A stretch of DNA of 64,000 nt from Anastrepha obliqua (taxonomy: Eukaryota; Arthropoda; Insecta; Diptera; Tephritidae): contig NC_072893.1 of assembly GCF_027943255.1 (NCBI RefSeq), positions 87,365,784 through 87,429,783 of the forward strand. The letters run 5' to 3'. The position numbers and the translations under genes were made by a program. Shown here piece by piece: positions 34,843-47,670 of this stretch. Each line of letters opens with the position of its first letter. Positions within the stretch are counted from its first letter, which is position 1. The notes beneath the pieces are model-generated. The model was given only the letters and a program-made list of their open reading frames with translations, had not been told where the DNA came from and did no database searches.

Positions 34843-36974
34843 TTAAAATTTGTAAAATTGTTTTTCTGCCCAGTCACTTTTATCTTCGGAAGTCTGCGTA
34901 AAGGCATCAATATCATCAGGACTTATCATATTAATTGGGCGGAGCTGAAAAAAAGAAAAAAAAAAAACAAACAAAATACGCGGAAAAATTAATATTGATA
35001 AATACCTATATATGTATATGTATGCATATACATATACTACATGATATGTATGTATACATACTCAGTATAACTATGTAGAAGTGAAAGCAAGAAATAAAAT
35101 ACGATTCTGTAAACCACGGATCGGGATTTCGATGAGTTTTTAAGTACCAAAAGTCAAAGGATAATTTATCAATTTTCTTAAAGTTAAAGTGTAGGAAATT
35201 TCGAAGAAAATCTTTTCGAAAGTAGGTTTTCAGTTATTTAAAAATCGAGCATCAGTGTGCAATTCAAGAATATTTGCAACACTTGCAAGGTTGGTAAATT
35301 TTGGGTGTGCTAGGATGTATTACTCTTTATGCACCACGTTCTATGCGAAAATTTCGGTAATATTGCCAACATCAAGCGTTCGATCAACCAAATGTTGACA
35401 ATCTGTTGCTCAACGCTAACAAAACAAACACAAAACGAAAAATTTCTCTGAGCAAATGAGATGGAGGTCGAAAAGAGGGTAATATGTATGTACTTGAAAT
35501 ATATGAATTTTAATGATAAATATAATTTAATTATTGCTTTTACTGAACTATTAAGCTCGACTAGAACCAAGTTTTTGGCCAGATGTCGACTGGACTTTAA
35601 AGATGCATTCGATTAAAAAGACAAAACTTTCTATGAATAACTGCATACCATATGTATGTGTGTGTGTGTACATATAGGGTGGGCCATGTAAAATTTGCTT
35701 TTTGAATCGGCTATAAAAAAAAAAAAACTAATCAATATTTTTTCAAACTTTTTTTTTATTTTGAAGATTGAACATTGTCATTTATGAATGAAAAATAATA
35801 TCGTTCAAAGGACTGCCACGTCTGGCTTTACAGTAGGCGATTTGATCAACCCAATTTTTAAGCACATTTTCGATTGTTTGGGCTCTAATTTCATGAATGG
35901 CAACTTCGATTTCGTGTTTTAAAGCATCAATCGTCTCTGGATGGTTCGCATAGCATTTGTCCTTAACGGCTCCCCACAAAAAATAGTCCAACGGGCTTAA
36001 ATCACAGCTCCGAGGTGGCCAATTGATATCAGAATTTCGGCTGATTATTCGGTTTTCAAAAACGGTAGCCTAAAGTTCGAGTGTAACTTTGGCAGTGTGA
36101 GAAGTTGCACCATCCTGTTGAAACCAAATGTCGTCCATGTCATCCTCTTCAATTTTTGGAAACAACTCGTTGAGCATGTCACGGTAACGCTCGCCATTTA
36201 CTGTAACCGCGGCTCCTCGCTCATTTTCGAAAAAAATGGCCCGATGATGCCGCCAGACCAAAAACCGCACCAAACAGTGACTCGTTGTGGATGCATTTGC
36301 TTCTTTACAGTAACGTGTGGATTTTCTGAGCCCCAAATCCGAAAATTTTGCTTATTGACGTAGCCACCGATGTGAAAATGAGCTTCATCAGAAAATAAGA
36401 AGACAACTCACCACTTTGGAAATAGGTTTTCAATATTTCCCAATTTTGTTCAAGCGTATAGCGTTCCGTTTCGTAAATGTCAAACCTTTAAGTAAATTAT
36501 GAACACATTTGACATGTCATTTGTGTTACCATTCTCAAAAAAATAGGTGGTTCAAAAAGCAAACGCTATATGGCCCACCCTGTATATCCATGTGCACATA
36601 TGTATATTCTTTTATGTATTTTTAATGAATTATTAACTTACATTGAGCAAATGTTTTGAATCAATTTTGAAGTTTTTGTATAGCGCGATCTTTTGTAGTG
36701 ATAAGACCGAGCGTAAACGTTGTTTTGGGTCCACTTCGAGCAAGCGCTTGAGTACATCCTTAGCTTCATGTGGGAGTTCTTCAATTTCGGACGGTAAAAA
36801 ATCTTGCGATAGGCTAGCCTTTTGCTCTTGACCATTATTCAATGAGTTTTTAAGTGTAGCAATATTATCTGCTTTACAGAGTGTAGTTGGATGTACTGGT
36901 GCATGGTCAACACTATCCTTTTTCGTATAAGCTGCAGGTAAAGCGATGTCCAGGAATGCTCTGATGTCGGGACT
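34843..36974 (-). CDS. Kinase C-lobe-like protein, 5'-incomplete (two exons seen)
   Basis: Two exons are clear: 36974-36642 and 34944-34843, joined by GT-AG in phase 0, with a strong polypyrimidine tract before each acceptor. The first encodes SPDIRAFLDIALPAAYTKKD, a variable stretch, then LPHEAKDVLKRLLEVDPKQRL, which resembles helices H-I and the Arg of a Ser/Thr kinase C-lobe. It continues SVLSLQKIALYKNF. The last exon is LRPINMISPDDIDAF ... DWAEKQFYKF. The pattern recalls the end of S6KL/RSKR-type AGC-like kinases, but I am not certain. No HRD, DFG or glycine loop is visible in the window, and no Met opens the frame. A donor-like CAG/GTAGGT at about 37437 belongs to a possible upstream exon whose frames do not join cleanly. 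Further exons may lie outside the window, or the gene may be truncated. Confidence 0.55.
35677..36581 (-). mobile_element. IS630-Tc1-mariner element, copy 1, in intron of the kinase-like gene
   Basis: The ends GGGTGGGCCATGTAAAATTTG and, inverted, GGGTGGGCCATATAGCG...TTTGCTTTTTGAA bound the element. The transposase on the minus strand is split: 36336-36070 (HHRAIFFENERGAAVTVNGE, IWFQQDGATSHTA with the second catalytic Asp) and 35991-35782 (SPLDYFLWGAVKDKCYANHP-like). An upstream HTH half is missing. A closely matching copy sits at 47671-48516. Confidence 0.8.
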
Positions 36975-37699
36975 CTTTAAGAGAAAAGAGTAGAAAATTA
37001 TTTATTAAATGATGTGCATTGCTTGAAATTTGCGAAAAAATTATGTTTATAACAAAAGTAAGCATTTGATTTTTTCTCAATTTGTTTAACCACGCTTCGA
37101 AATTTCAGCAGTTTAGATAGTTAGCTAATTAGCTTGTTTTACTATTATTTCTTTTGAAAAAATGTTTTTGTATTCTAACCCCTCTGTCATTCATAGATTT
37201 TCCGTGTTCGTAGTGTTACTTATTTAACAAAGAAGTTCCTTAAGATATAGTTTCATTTTATAAGCCGGAGTAACAAATACATTGTTTCTTTTTAATGAAC
37301 GCGGTAAAAAAATTACAATGGCCAGAAAATATTAATGTTTTTTGTTATTATTGGAAAAGACGAATTTAGACGTATACAAGAATTTAAATAGAATTTAAAA
37401 TAGCTAAAAAAATCGAACTAGCTTTTACAAACCTACCTGGAGTCAACTTCATTTTGAATATTGCAAGCGCATTTTCTCTTTATGCGTAGCGTGCATCGCT
37501 GTCAAATTTAGGTCCGTTTTATCAATGTCCGGTTAATATCCACCCATAGTTATAGTTAAGTTTAAGTTAAAACATAATTTAATTAAAACCAAAATTTAAC
37601 TAAAATCAAGTTTTATATTGTAGTCGATAATAGACATTCTAAAACCGCTTTTTAACTAATATTATATCGTACAGAGTCACCTAAATGAAATAAAAAAAT

Positions 37700-39725
37700 T
37701 AACCAAGCACTAGAAAGAATTATGAGTATTTTAAAAAGCTAAAAGATCACAAGGCACCAGGATATGATCGGATCACGGCCGAAATTCTCAAAAAACTACC
37801 TCCTGAACCCTATAATTTCATTACCCATTTGTTTAATACGTGCTTAACCAGAAACATTTTCCCAGCTCAACGGAAAGTAGCAGAAATTAAAATGGTGCTC
37901 AAGGCAGGAAAACCAGGCGATGAAGTGAAATCCTATCGCCCTATCAGTCTTCTACCAATACTGTCAAAAGTTTTTGAAAAGATCTTCCTTAAACGTTTAA
38001 TGGTTTTTATCGAACGCGAACAAATAATTCCTACCCTACAACATGTAGTATTCCAGCGCTCAAAGTTTTCTCAAGACTACGCCTCGGACATTGTGCACTT
38101 TCACACCAACATCTTCTCAATAGAAGCTACGATCCAGGTTGCGCTTATTGTAACAGCACATCAACATCTACGCTACACATCCTGGATACATGCCCAGCAC
38201 TCAGCAAGATCAGGGGAGAAATATTTTCATCGAACACACCATCAGAGCTTTTAAAAGCTCCTACTGCAGAAAATATTTCAATAATATACAAATATATCAG
38301 CAAAGCTAAATTAAGTAACAACATTTAATGAACTTAAACTATCAAATTTAATTTTGGTTGTACAAATTATAATTATTTATACTAATACTAATATAGTAGC
38401 ATCTATTATATACACTAAGCAGCTGAAGGCATTGTTGCTAGTGCTGCCACAAATATGTAATATATTTATTTATAAGTATATTTCATTATATTAAATAAAT
38501 AAATAAATAATTCCGAAACATCAGTTTGGTTTCAGGAATGAGCATTCGACAATTGAGCAAGTCCATAGACTTGTCGAAAAAATACAAGCAGCGCTCGACC
38601 GAAAACAAATCTGTTCAGCAGTTTTCCTAGACATATCACAAGCCTTCGACCGAGTGTGGCACCAAGGCCTACTCTTTAAAATAAAAAAGAAATTACCACT
38701 AAATGCCTATTTGCTCATTACATCTTATCTAAACCAACGAATGTTCTACGTAAATTACGAAAATGAAATTTCCAATTTCCAACAAATTAAAGCTGGGGTC
38801 CCACAAGGCAGTATATTAGGTCCAATCCTGTACTTAATTTTTACACACGATCTGCCAACCACAAAAGTTGTACTAACTGGCACTTTTGCCCCGTGGATGC
38901 CTCTTATATGCTCCAAATAAGCATAAATAAAATCTCCAAATGGCTCCGGAGCTGGCGGTTGAAAGTAAACGAACCTAAATCTCAACACGTCACCTTTACC
39001 ACAAAAAGAACCACCTGCTCACAAATCAACTTAAACCGTATTCCAATTCCGCAATGTGATAGTGCTAAATATCTAGGCATTCATTTGGATAAACGGCTTA
39101 CGTGGAAAACGCATATCTTTACAAAAAGGAAAGCTCTAGGTTTAATATTTCGTAATATGTACTGGCTGCTAAACCGCAAATCCACCCTCTCAATGGACAA
39201 CAAACTTATCCTCTACAAATCTGTGATAAAACCAGTCTGGACTTACGGAATCCAACTGTGGGGTACTGCGTCAAATTCAAACTTGGAAATCCTGCAGCGT
39301 TTCCAGTCCAAGACTCTACGCACCCTAGTCAACGCTCCGTGGTAGGTGACAAATGCCCAAATTCATCGGGACTTAGACATCCCTTCAATAAAAGAGGAAA
39401 TACAAAATGTAGCCAGTAAATACCGAAATCGACTTCAATCGCACCCAAATGAGCTGGCCTCTACCCTCATGTCACCATCATGTGTCTTTTTAAGGTTGAA
39501 AAGAAAAACACCAATTCAGCTCGTCCAAGAGCCATCTATAAAATATTGAATTTATTTATTTATTATTATATTTATTAGAAAGGATATTTCACTGGAAATA
39601 TTCCTTTAATACTAAAATCAAAGCCACTCTTAAATGTAACCAAATATTTGTAAAATGTCTTCTAAGAACTGTAAGTATAGACAGAATACAAAATAAAGTT
39701 TTAAATAAAAAAAAAAAAAAAAAAA
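37700..39725 (+). mobile_element. Jockey-type LINE, 5'-truncated, interrupted by a second retroposon
   Basis: This is reverse transcriptase from HKAPGYDRITAEIL (37745) to the end, with AGKPGDEVKSYRPISLLP, then FGFRNEHSTIEQ, VFLDISQAFDRVWHQG, KAGVPQGSILGPILY, and the distal region VNEPKSQHVTFTTKR, YLGIHLDKRLTW, YKSVIKPVWTYGIQLWG. The catalytic FADD block is lost near 38885, where sequence is missing. A stop interrupts at 39343-39345. An A run at about 39704-39722 closes it. A 480-bp insertion at 38033-38505 splits it. Confidence 0.8.
38033..38505 (+). mobile_element. Retroposon inserted in LINE, TAAA tail, target duplication
   Basis: AATAATTCC occurs before (about 38024-38032) and after (about 38506-38514) a 470-bp segment that ends in (TAAA)n. 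The LINE reads ..EREQIIP before it and KHQFGFR after it once one copy of the duplication is removed. The inserted segment has a short frame with no domain I recognise. Confidence 0.7.
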
Positions 39726-40436
39726 TTTTAATAAGTTCATCCTGTGCCAGCTACTTTTTATTTCTATATTTTAAATGAAGCGACGAAAAGTGAAAACCAA
39801 ACATACTATACGTTTAATTTACTATACTATAGAAGGGTTACTGGAATCGTAAGACCGCCAGGTTCATCAATATTAAGGATTTATCTTAACGTAGATTAAA
39901 TCTGCATTACCGTACTTAAAATGATGCTTATTTAAAGTGCGTTTTTCATTGTGTTATCTAGCTCGGTACCACGATCAATTTCCATTGCAACGATCAGGAC
40001 CATTTTTATGTATGCTGTTGGTAGTAAGAAGAGGAAAAAACCTAAACAATTTGTACATCTTCCATAAGAATTATTGTCGAACAACATTTGCTGTTTGGAA
40101 TATGACCTGTAAATAGGACACATTTTAAAGAAAACCAAAGAGAGTTGACTTAAAATTTTCAACAGATTACTTTACAAGCCACTGTAGCCTGGTCTCTCTG
40201 AGTTCATCATCTACCGATTCTGTGAAGTGGATACTAAAAATTCAGAATTCTTTGTAAATGTCCTGCACTAGGCCGGAACGGTTACACCACCTTGGTGGTA
40301 GTGCTGTGCATCCATATAAATTATGGAACAATAAATCCCAGAATTACTTACAATTTTTAAAAAGCCTTAAAATATATGATATCTCAAGTGGCTTTGCATA
40401 GTTGATTTCTTTCGGTCGCAGTGCGCAGTACTTTAA

Positions 40437-41159
40437 GGGGTTAGGGGTAGTCAGAGGCTCGAAAAAATGATGATTTTCACGAATTTTTTTTTGCTACTTA
40501 ATTAATTTATTTAACAAAAATAAAAACATAGCATAAAAACATCATGTTTTAACTTGACTTCACCAAAATTTCAAAAAAAAAATTAATAATTGCAAAAGTT
40601 ATCGCTGTTTGTGTGAAGCCCGTTTCTCCAGAAGTCCCTTGCGGTGAACATCACAAGTCCTTGCAGATTCATCTAAAACCAATCGGACAAGAAAAATTAG
40701 TTTTATTAATAGATAATCTTGTGCCTGATCGAAGCTTTTTTTTTTTTTCAAAATGAACAAAATGGCGGCCTCAGAAAATTTTTTCCAGATTTTAGAGCAA
40801 AAAACCAACAGTTAATTGTTAAAAAAAAATCGAAATTTTTGAAAAAAAAAAAATCCTTCGATCAGGCACAAGTTTTTTATGTTTTTCAAAAGCTGTATAA
40901 ATTTTATTGAAATCTACGTAGCGGTTTTTAAGTTACAGTGTTCACCAGTTTGAAAAACATAGTTTTGAGAAAAACGCATTTAAAGTTTTGCTATCGGCTC
41001 CGGAGCGGCCGAGCGCCCTTTGTTAATTGTTGAATAACTTGAAAAGTATTTGTCGGATTCACTTCAAATTTTTACACAATATTTTTAAAACATTATACTT
41101 TAAGAAAATGCAAAAAAAAAAAAATCAATTTTTTGAAAATTCTGACTACCCCTAACCCC
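40437..41159. mobile_element. TTAA-flanked MITE, 723 bp
   Basis: The inverted ends GGGGTTAGGGGTAGTCAGA and their complement are bordered by TTAA at 40433-40436 and 41160-41163. The interior is T/A-rich with no frame. TTAA targets are typical of piggyBac-mobilised elements. Internal segments (ATCCTTCGATCAGGCAC, GAGAAAAACGCATTTAAAG) resemble 48799-49450. Confidence 0.8.
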
Positions 41160-41174
41160 TTAATAATAATAATA

Positions 41175-41437
41175 TTAGACCTCGTTCATACACCTACCTT
41201 TTGTTGCTTCAATTAGTAACTTGTGGTAGAATGAAGAGAGGAAAGGAAAGTAGATAGGTGCTGAGTTGTTCACACTCTGCCAACACGCTTTGTGCTCTCG
41301 TTCTTCTCAAAGATGTTGGTTGTAAGCTATAAACTAAACAATTGAAAGCAATGAAGTTGCCGTGAGTGAACCTGACGAAAAGAGAATTCGGAAAGTTGAA
41401 GCAACAAAAGTTTCCCTATATGAACACGGTCTAATTA
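41175..41437. mobile_element. Small inverted-repeat element, about 263 bp
   Basis: The left end TTAGACCTCGTTCATACACC and an inner CTTTTGTTGCTTCAA are matched in inverse orientation at 41397-41437. There is no coding content. It lies immediately right of the TTAA MITE. Confidence 0.6.
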
Positions 41438-42027
41438 ATGCTCATTGTTTCCAAACTTTTTCCAGTACTACCAAGATGTTTATTTACGACAGTTGCTTCA
41501 TCTATTTGCCACTCGCTAACGCATGGTGAATCAAAGATGCCTATAATTTCATGCTTATGTATAAATTCACTTATCAGTGCTACCAATTACAAAGGGATGT
41601 GCTGCCAAACTAAGAACGTAAAACAAAACGAACAGAAGGGAGCATAAATTTAATCAGGTTTCTATCAGGATCACATCGTTGTTGTTGCATTTTCGTGCAA
41701 AATTTTTATCCGGATCGCTATCATTGAACATTGGGGCATAACTGCAATTGTAGTCGTTAAAACCTGCTTTTAAAGCTGTTTATAATCATGGGCACACTGG
41801 AGTATACCTATATTTAGTGCATCATAAGCAGCCGTAGTCAGTAAAAAAGTACCTACAAAAATTGTACCAGTAAAATTTTCATTCATCATCAGTTGCTAGA
41901 GTTCCAAGTTGAAACGTAAGGCCAAAGCCAAATTTTCATTGATTACTTATTACTGAAAATTCAATGCACTCTTACCAAAGAATCACTCGTTTAAAAAGCT
42001 AATAAATATTTTTGGATCGTATTTCTG

Positions 42028-42350
42028 ACGGTCGCAGTAGTCGAATGGGTTGGTGCGTGTCTACATTCGGAATTCAGAGAGAACGTAAGTTCGAATCTCG
42101 GTGAAAGATTAAAATGAAGAAAAAGGTTGTTCTTATAGCGGTCGCCCCTCGGCAGGCAATGGCAAGCCTCCAAGTGTATTTTTGTCATGGAAAAACATCC
42201 TCATAAACGAAAATATCTGCCGTTCGAAGTCGGCTTGAAACTGTAGGCCCCTCTATGTGTGGAACAACATCAAGATGCATGTCACAAATGGGAGGAAGAG
42301 CTCGGCCAAACACCCAAAACGGGTGTACGCGCCAACTTTATATATATTAT
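42028..42350 (+). repeat. tRNA-derived SINE, copy D, nearly complete
   Basis: The tRNA-like head (GTCGAATGGGTTGGTGCG, then GTTCGAATCTCGG) is followed by the full body and by CGCGCCAAC plus a TATATAT tail. With copy E it defines a family length of about 310-320 bp. Confidence 0.8.
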
Positions 42351-42352
42351 AA

Positions 42353-43214
42353 AGTTTCAAGGGCCGGGTGTTGATTTTGAATAAAATACAATTTTTTTAG
42401 GAAATTATTATCATTTGTCTTTGTTATGATAATATTGGTATGGCTCAATTACGTATGAAACCAAATATCGGCCAAACGGCCGCCGCGGAACAATGCGCCG
42501 TTAATGTGCCGAATTATCTCATCCTTTAGCTCTTGAATTGTTGCTGGCTTATCGACGTACACCTTTTCTTTCAAATAACCCCAAAAAAAGAAGTCCAACG
42601 GTTTCAAATCACATGATCTTGGCGGCCAATAGACATCGCCGCGACGTGAGATTATTCGGCCATCAAATTTTTCGCGCAAAAGAGCCATTGTTTCGTTAGC
42701 TGTGTGACAAGTGGCACCGTCCTGTTCAAACCACATATCGTCCACATCCATATCTTCCAATTCGGGCCATAAAAAGTTCGTTATCATCTCACGATAGCGA
42801 ACACTATTCACAGTAACTGCCTAACCGGCCTCATTTTGGAAAAAATACGGCCCAATGATGCCGCCGGCCCATAAACCGCACCAAACAGTCACTCTTTGTG
42901 GGGGTGCATTGGTTTTTCGGCAATCACTCTTGGATTATCATTCGCCCAAATGCGGCAATTCTGCTTATTGACGAATTCACTGAGGTGAAAATGTGCCTCA
43001 TCACTGAAGATGAAGTGCGCGATATGCATTTTGATTTGAACGCCCATTTTCATAATGAGCCTGAATAACTTTAACGCGTTGCTCGATTGTGTGTGTTTCC
43101 ATGGTTCAAATTGAGTTAGTCTGAAATTGAAAAATGTCAAATGAAATCCAGAAAAATACTTGACGTTTAGGTGTAGTTCACATTCAACATCGGCCTTTGA
43201 AATTTAACCACCCT
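42353..43214 (-). mobile_element. IS630-Tc1-mariner element, second subfamily, broken
   Basis: The minus-strand frame 42811-42449 gives MWFEQDGATCHTANETMALL and YWPPRSCDLKPLDFFFWGYL, the regions of the second and third catalytic residues. The stretch 43140-42889 gives IFSDEAHFHLSEFVNKQNCR. A stop and frame change separate them. The right end AACCACCCTTTATAAAG and a partly deleted left end (about 42353) are its termini. It abuts the SINE tail. Confidence 0.75.
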
Positions 43215-43699
43215 TTATAAAGTCCCTGGTCTATCTCCATATCCAAGCTTCTGCGCCATACAATATTTATTACTATTCCAGATAATTTTTTAGTGTTGAA
43301 TTGTGTCCATGCAATATCATTTGAGATTTTATCATTGCTCACAAATTAGTTATAACAACACAGTGTAACAGAATGGAGAAAAAGTTAATCCGTTGGGTCT
43401 CATACAATTTTTCTGATAGGCACTGGAATGCTGGTAGTTTTTCTTTATTTTATGCCATCTCAAAGTTTACAATTCTCATTTTATATGAAATTCTGAGATG
43501 TTATGCAAAAACCATATCTGAAATCATATAAAATTATTTTAAATATTTAGAGATTGTATTTTGAAATGTTGCTTATGCTTGTTTTACCTTTAGTTGGGGC
43601 TATAGAGCTTAAAAATCTGTCTAATAGTTTTTATTTTATAAATAAAACTGTAAATAACTATTTTGATATAATATATGTATCTTTGTTTCAATGATTTGT

Positions 43700-44420
43700 T
43701 TGTTAACTGCGATCATAAAATGATTCTCAATCACCTTCAAAGAAAGTCGCCTTCAAATTGCTGCTCAGAATCTCGGCCGGCATTGAGCAACACGCGGTCA
43801 TAAATAGCGCCTTTTGTACCGAATCGTCGTGGGAGATTAGAAATGGTGCGTTTACATCAATATGAAGCAAAGAGAGGAGTGGGTGGCTCCAGGAGATACG
43901 CCAAAGCCAGGTGTCATGCCAGGTCTTCATTCAATGATATGTGTTTGGTGGGACTGGGAGAGCACGGTGCACTCGGAAATGCGCGAAAAGAATGTCACGG
44001 TCAACAATGAGCTCTACATTGCCTAGATACACCGCGTGAATGAGGCTATTCCACTGAAAATTCCTGATCGACATGGTCAAACCATACTCTTTCACGACAA
44101 CGCTAGGCCCCATGTTGCACAAGTCGTCAAAGCCGCACTCCAAGAGTTCGAATAGGGGGTCCTTCAGCATCCACCGTATTCTCTGGACCTTGCACCGACC
44201 GATTATCATCTTTTCCGTTCTCTGCCAAACCATATGAAAGACGTTACCTTCGATAAAAAAGAGGTCCTTAAAAACTGGCTCAACAACTTCTTTGACATCA
44301 GACCAGGCGATTTTTGGCGATTCGGCATCAACAAATTCCTCAAGGGATGGGAAGAGGCTGTAAACAGCAACGACGAATATATAATTGACTAACTTATCGA
44401 TATAATTATTGATTTTGGCT
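43700..44420 (+). pseudogene. mariner transposase relic (D,D34D type), plus strand
   Basis: Translation of the plus strand gives NMKQREEWVAPGDTPKPGVM, SMICVWWDWE, TILFHDNARPHVAQVVKAAL, HPPYSLDLAPTDYHLFRSL and NKFLKGWEEAVNSN. Those are the mariner core and C-terminus with the second and third Asp. Stops occur at about 44023 and 44153, and the N-terminal half is degraded. It is a different mariner lineage from 8965-10251. Confidence 0.8.
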
Positions 44421-44562
44421 TAAATAAAAGTCTTCGACCTCATTCCTCAACCTAATAAATGCATACAAAAAAATGATATGTATGATATATCATTTAAGTA
44501 AGAGCAAAAGGTGTACCACGCCAATATTTTTACTTTTCTAGTCATTTACATGCATAAAATAA

Positions 44563-45223
44563 TCTATATATATAAAAAGAAGTTACATTTCCTTGGTAAT
44601 CTTATAACTCAAGAATTGCCGAGTCGATTGACACAAAAATTTTAGAGTTCTTTTCTATCTTTGAGGAGGTGGTTTGTGTGAAGTTTGATTGAAATCGGTG
44701 CAGCCGTTCCTGAGTTATGACATTTTATGTGAGTAATGGTTTCCTCTCATACGAAATGCCTGTATGGGAAAAACAACAACAAATACACAGCCGCTTATGA
44801 GCGTTTCTGTTGTACTGTTGTGGTTGTAAGTGTATTATGTTAATAATAATTTTGGACGAAAATATAATCAAAACTGGAGCATTCAAGGAACTGGAAAAAC
44901 ATTTTTAACTTTATTTATTTTAGCATAATTTATTTAGCGTAAAAAATTGAAACGGAAATTAAAGAATCAAAGTTTAATTACGAGTTTTTATCGGCTCTTT
45001 CACCTTACCTGTATATAGGTGACCACCACAATCAAATTAAAAAAAAGTACAGAAAAGGCTATTGCGACATCTTTAGAAAGTATGTTGAATGAAAAAAATC
45101 AACTAATTCAACTGTTTAAACATTTTACGAGTTCTATAAAGAAAACTTAATATGAAACATTTCTTGCGATATAAAAAAAAACATTTTATGTATGGTGGTG
45201 CGAAGCCCACTGGGAAATGCTAG
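44563..45223. mobile_element. Non-autonomous Helitron, 661 bp
   Basis: It starts TCTATATATATAAAAAGAAG directly after an A. It ends ...GTGGTGCGAAGCCCAC (hairpin) then TGGGAAATGCTAG directly before a T. A 5' TC, a 3' CTAG preceded by a short hairpin, no inverted termini and A/T flanks are the classic Helitron signature. There is no Rep/helicase frame. Confidence 0.8.
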
Positions 45224-47037
45224 TTACATATAAATTTTTACCGGATAAATTACTTCTTTACTTATAACTCTATCTTCTAAAAAGTGTGTTTGCTGTACCC
45301 TGTTACGCAATAGATTTATATTATTTCAAATTCTTAGGCTCTCTCTAAAACACTAAACATGTGCTTGGCTTTTGTTCCGATGGAAATAATACATATGTAT
45401 ATATGTACACACATACATACATAGGTAACAGTACGCCAGTACAGTTCAATTAGTTTTGCACTTGGATTAGCCTATTAATAAACACATACTTCGAGTTTCA
45501 CTACGTCGCTGGCGCTGAGAAGCCAGTAAGAAATACACAAATAGGAAAATTATAATAGCAATAAAGATGCAGATAAAAATAAAAAAGAAAAATAAAAATA
45601 AAGGTGTGCGAAATTACGCGTCGCAAATGTGAATCATTCGAATAGTAAAAGTCACGCTTTGTTATGAATAATTTAAAAGCATGCCCTGCTGGATTTATAA
45701 CTATTGAGAAAGGTGTGCGGAGGCTGGTTTACGGTCAAGTTAAAGCTAGCCAAAGCAATTGGTATAAATACGCATATACACACATATAGTCACATACACA
45801 AAAGGCTACACGTGTAGCAGAAAATTAAGTTTACATATGTATGTATATACATGTTTTCGTGGATACAGTGAATCGTACATACATACATACGTACGAGTAT
45901 GTTGACAGTCTACTGCCCACTGTTTCTAGTGGCGTTAAGCGCTTAGCGGCTGTTGGCTGACGCTAGTTGGGATAGTGATAATGCATGTAAATTAGGTTCA
46001 ATTAACGTAAATCGGACGCCAACCAAATTAGTAATTTTTGCTCAAGTTATTTCTTGAACACACATCTGTATGCACATACTAGCAACTCTTCTTTCCGTTT
46101 CCTCTGCTCATATGTACATATATACATACTATCTACATGTATATATATCCATATGGTATGTACATATGTGTGTGCCTATAATATTGCTCTATTTAGCAAC
46201 TTTTGGACTAGTATTATAAATTTCACACATTGCGCTCTAATTTTAGTACACAAAACAAGTTCTGTGAAATTATAAAATTTGCAAATATAAATAATTCATT
46301 AAACGGTTTTGCACACTGACTTTTTCACCGTAAAAATGTAGACAAGTTTGTATACTGATGAAATCTGGTCTGGCCAACGATTCACGAACTCACTTAAACA
46401 GAAATTTAGCCTTCTCAGCTAAATGATTCAATATTAGGGAGAACTAATAGAACTCACATGGAGGTGTTTACAAACATGACATAGTGACCGTACCGTGTGG
46501 TTTTTGTACATAAATGACAATAAAGAGGCAATTTCAGTGGAAGATTTTTAATCGTGGCCGATCAATAGGCATATGATCAAGTGACGCATACAGGAAAAAT
46601 AATTGTAAATGAGATGAGCTCATATCGCTGATCGGAATTTTTGTTAAAAACCTTAGAAATTTAGAAATGGAATTCATGAAAAATGGCACCTTTTTTAACC
46701 GGTTTATTTTACTCCCCTTACGATTTAATACAGCGATTTGCAATGTCTAAAAGCGTGTTGAGTGAGTATTTCAGATTGTCGGGGATGATGTCTTTTACCC
46801 TTGAAATATTTCAATTCAAGTTGTAATAAATTTGAAACAACATTTTATATCATTTCGATGCTTATTGTTGTATCGATGACATAAATATACTGTCACCTCA
46901 CACGCAATATGTTTATAAAATTCTGAAAATTATCAAAATTAAAAATCCTTTATTTAGAACCTTCTTGAAGTTCTAGTGAAGCCAAAGATTATCTGCTCTA
47001 TATTCATTTTAAAAAGCTTACACTGAAATACGATTAT
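45224..47037. other. AT-rich intergenic with TATG/CATA microsatellites
   Basis: Short (CATA)n and (TATG)n runs lie at about 45390-45425, 45835-45895 and 46090-46170. No coding frame is convincing. Confidence 0.5.
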
Positions 47038-47095
47038 ACCACCTTGATAAAAAAGTTCCCGAAACAAACGCCAGAGGACGCTCTAAGTCAACTGA
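47038..47095 (-). repeat. Terminal fragment of the 25.1-kb mariner family
   Basis: It matches the right end of the element at 25084-26264, including CCACCTTGATAAAAAAGTTCC (first 20 bases compared) and GACGCTCTAAGTCAACTG. The rest of the element is absent. Confidence 0.7.
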
Positions 47096-47670
47096 TTTGA
47101 GTTCGTAAACCTAGAATGAAGACTAAGAAGAATGAATGAAGAACGAGACCTAAGACCTAATTTGCTCTGTCTGCTTCTATTATGGGCTTTGCATACAGTG
47201 TCGTATAAAATCTGTGCCCTTCCAGTCATTGATAATTTCCGTTATATGGGTATCGGTAAGTCCGCAAAAGAGTTCTGGTCCATGAAATTTTGATAGGAAG
47301 ATTTTGATAAGAAATCAGGAACCACTTCACCCTTAAAATAGTCAGTTTATTTTCAAGCCTTTAGCCATAATTGTAAAAAAAACAAGTATTCTTATACTGT
47401 ATAAAGGCACATTAAACAGATAGCAGCAGTAAGCAATTTTTGCTTTAAGTGCCTTGAATATCAAAGTTTCGCAAATTCGATGTTTGGTGTGCCAAATGTC
47501 GGATTTATTTTCCCATAAAATATTTAAACAACATTTTAAAACAAAAGCAGTGCCAAAAATATTATATTTAGTAAAAAACGTTGTGAAATGACAAGGTAAA
47601 TTAGTTAGTTTTGTTAAAAAAAAAAAATATTGAAATGTTAATATATAAAATTCTAATATGAGTTCATATA

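Noticed and set aside
37441..37500. First coding exon (MKLTP) for the kinase-like gene
   Set aside because: It ends at a good donor, but its phase does not match the best acceptor at 36974. Joining it would need a weaker acceptor inside the exon.
43727..44233. Two minus-strand frames of 67 and 100 residues
   Set aside because: They are shadows of the plus-strand mariner relic, whose translation matches a transposase.
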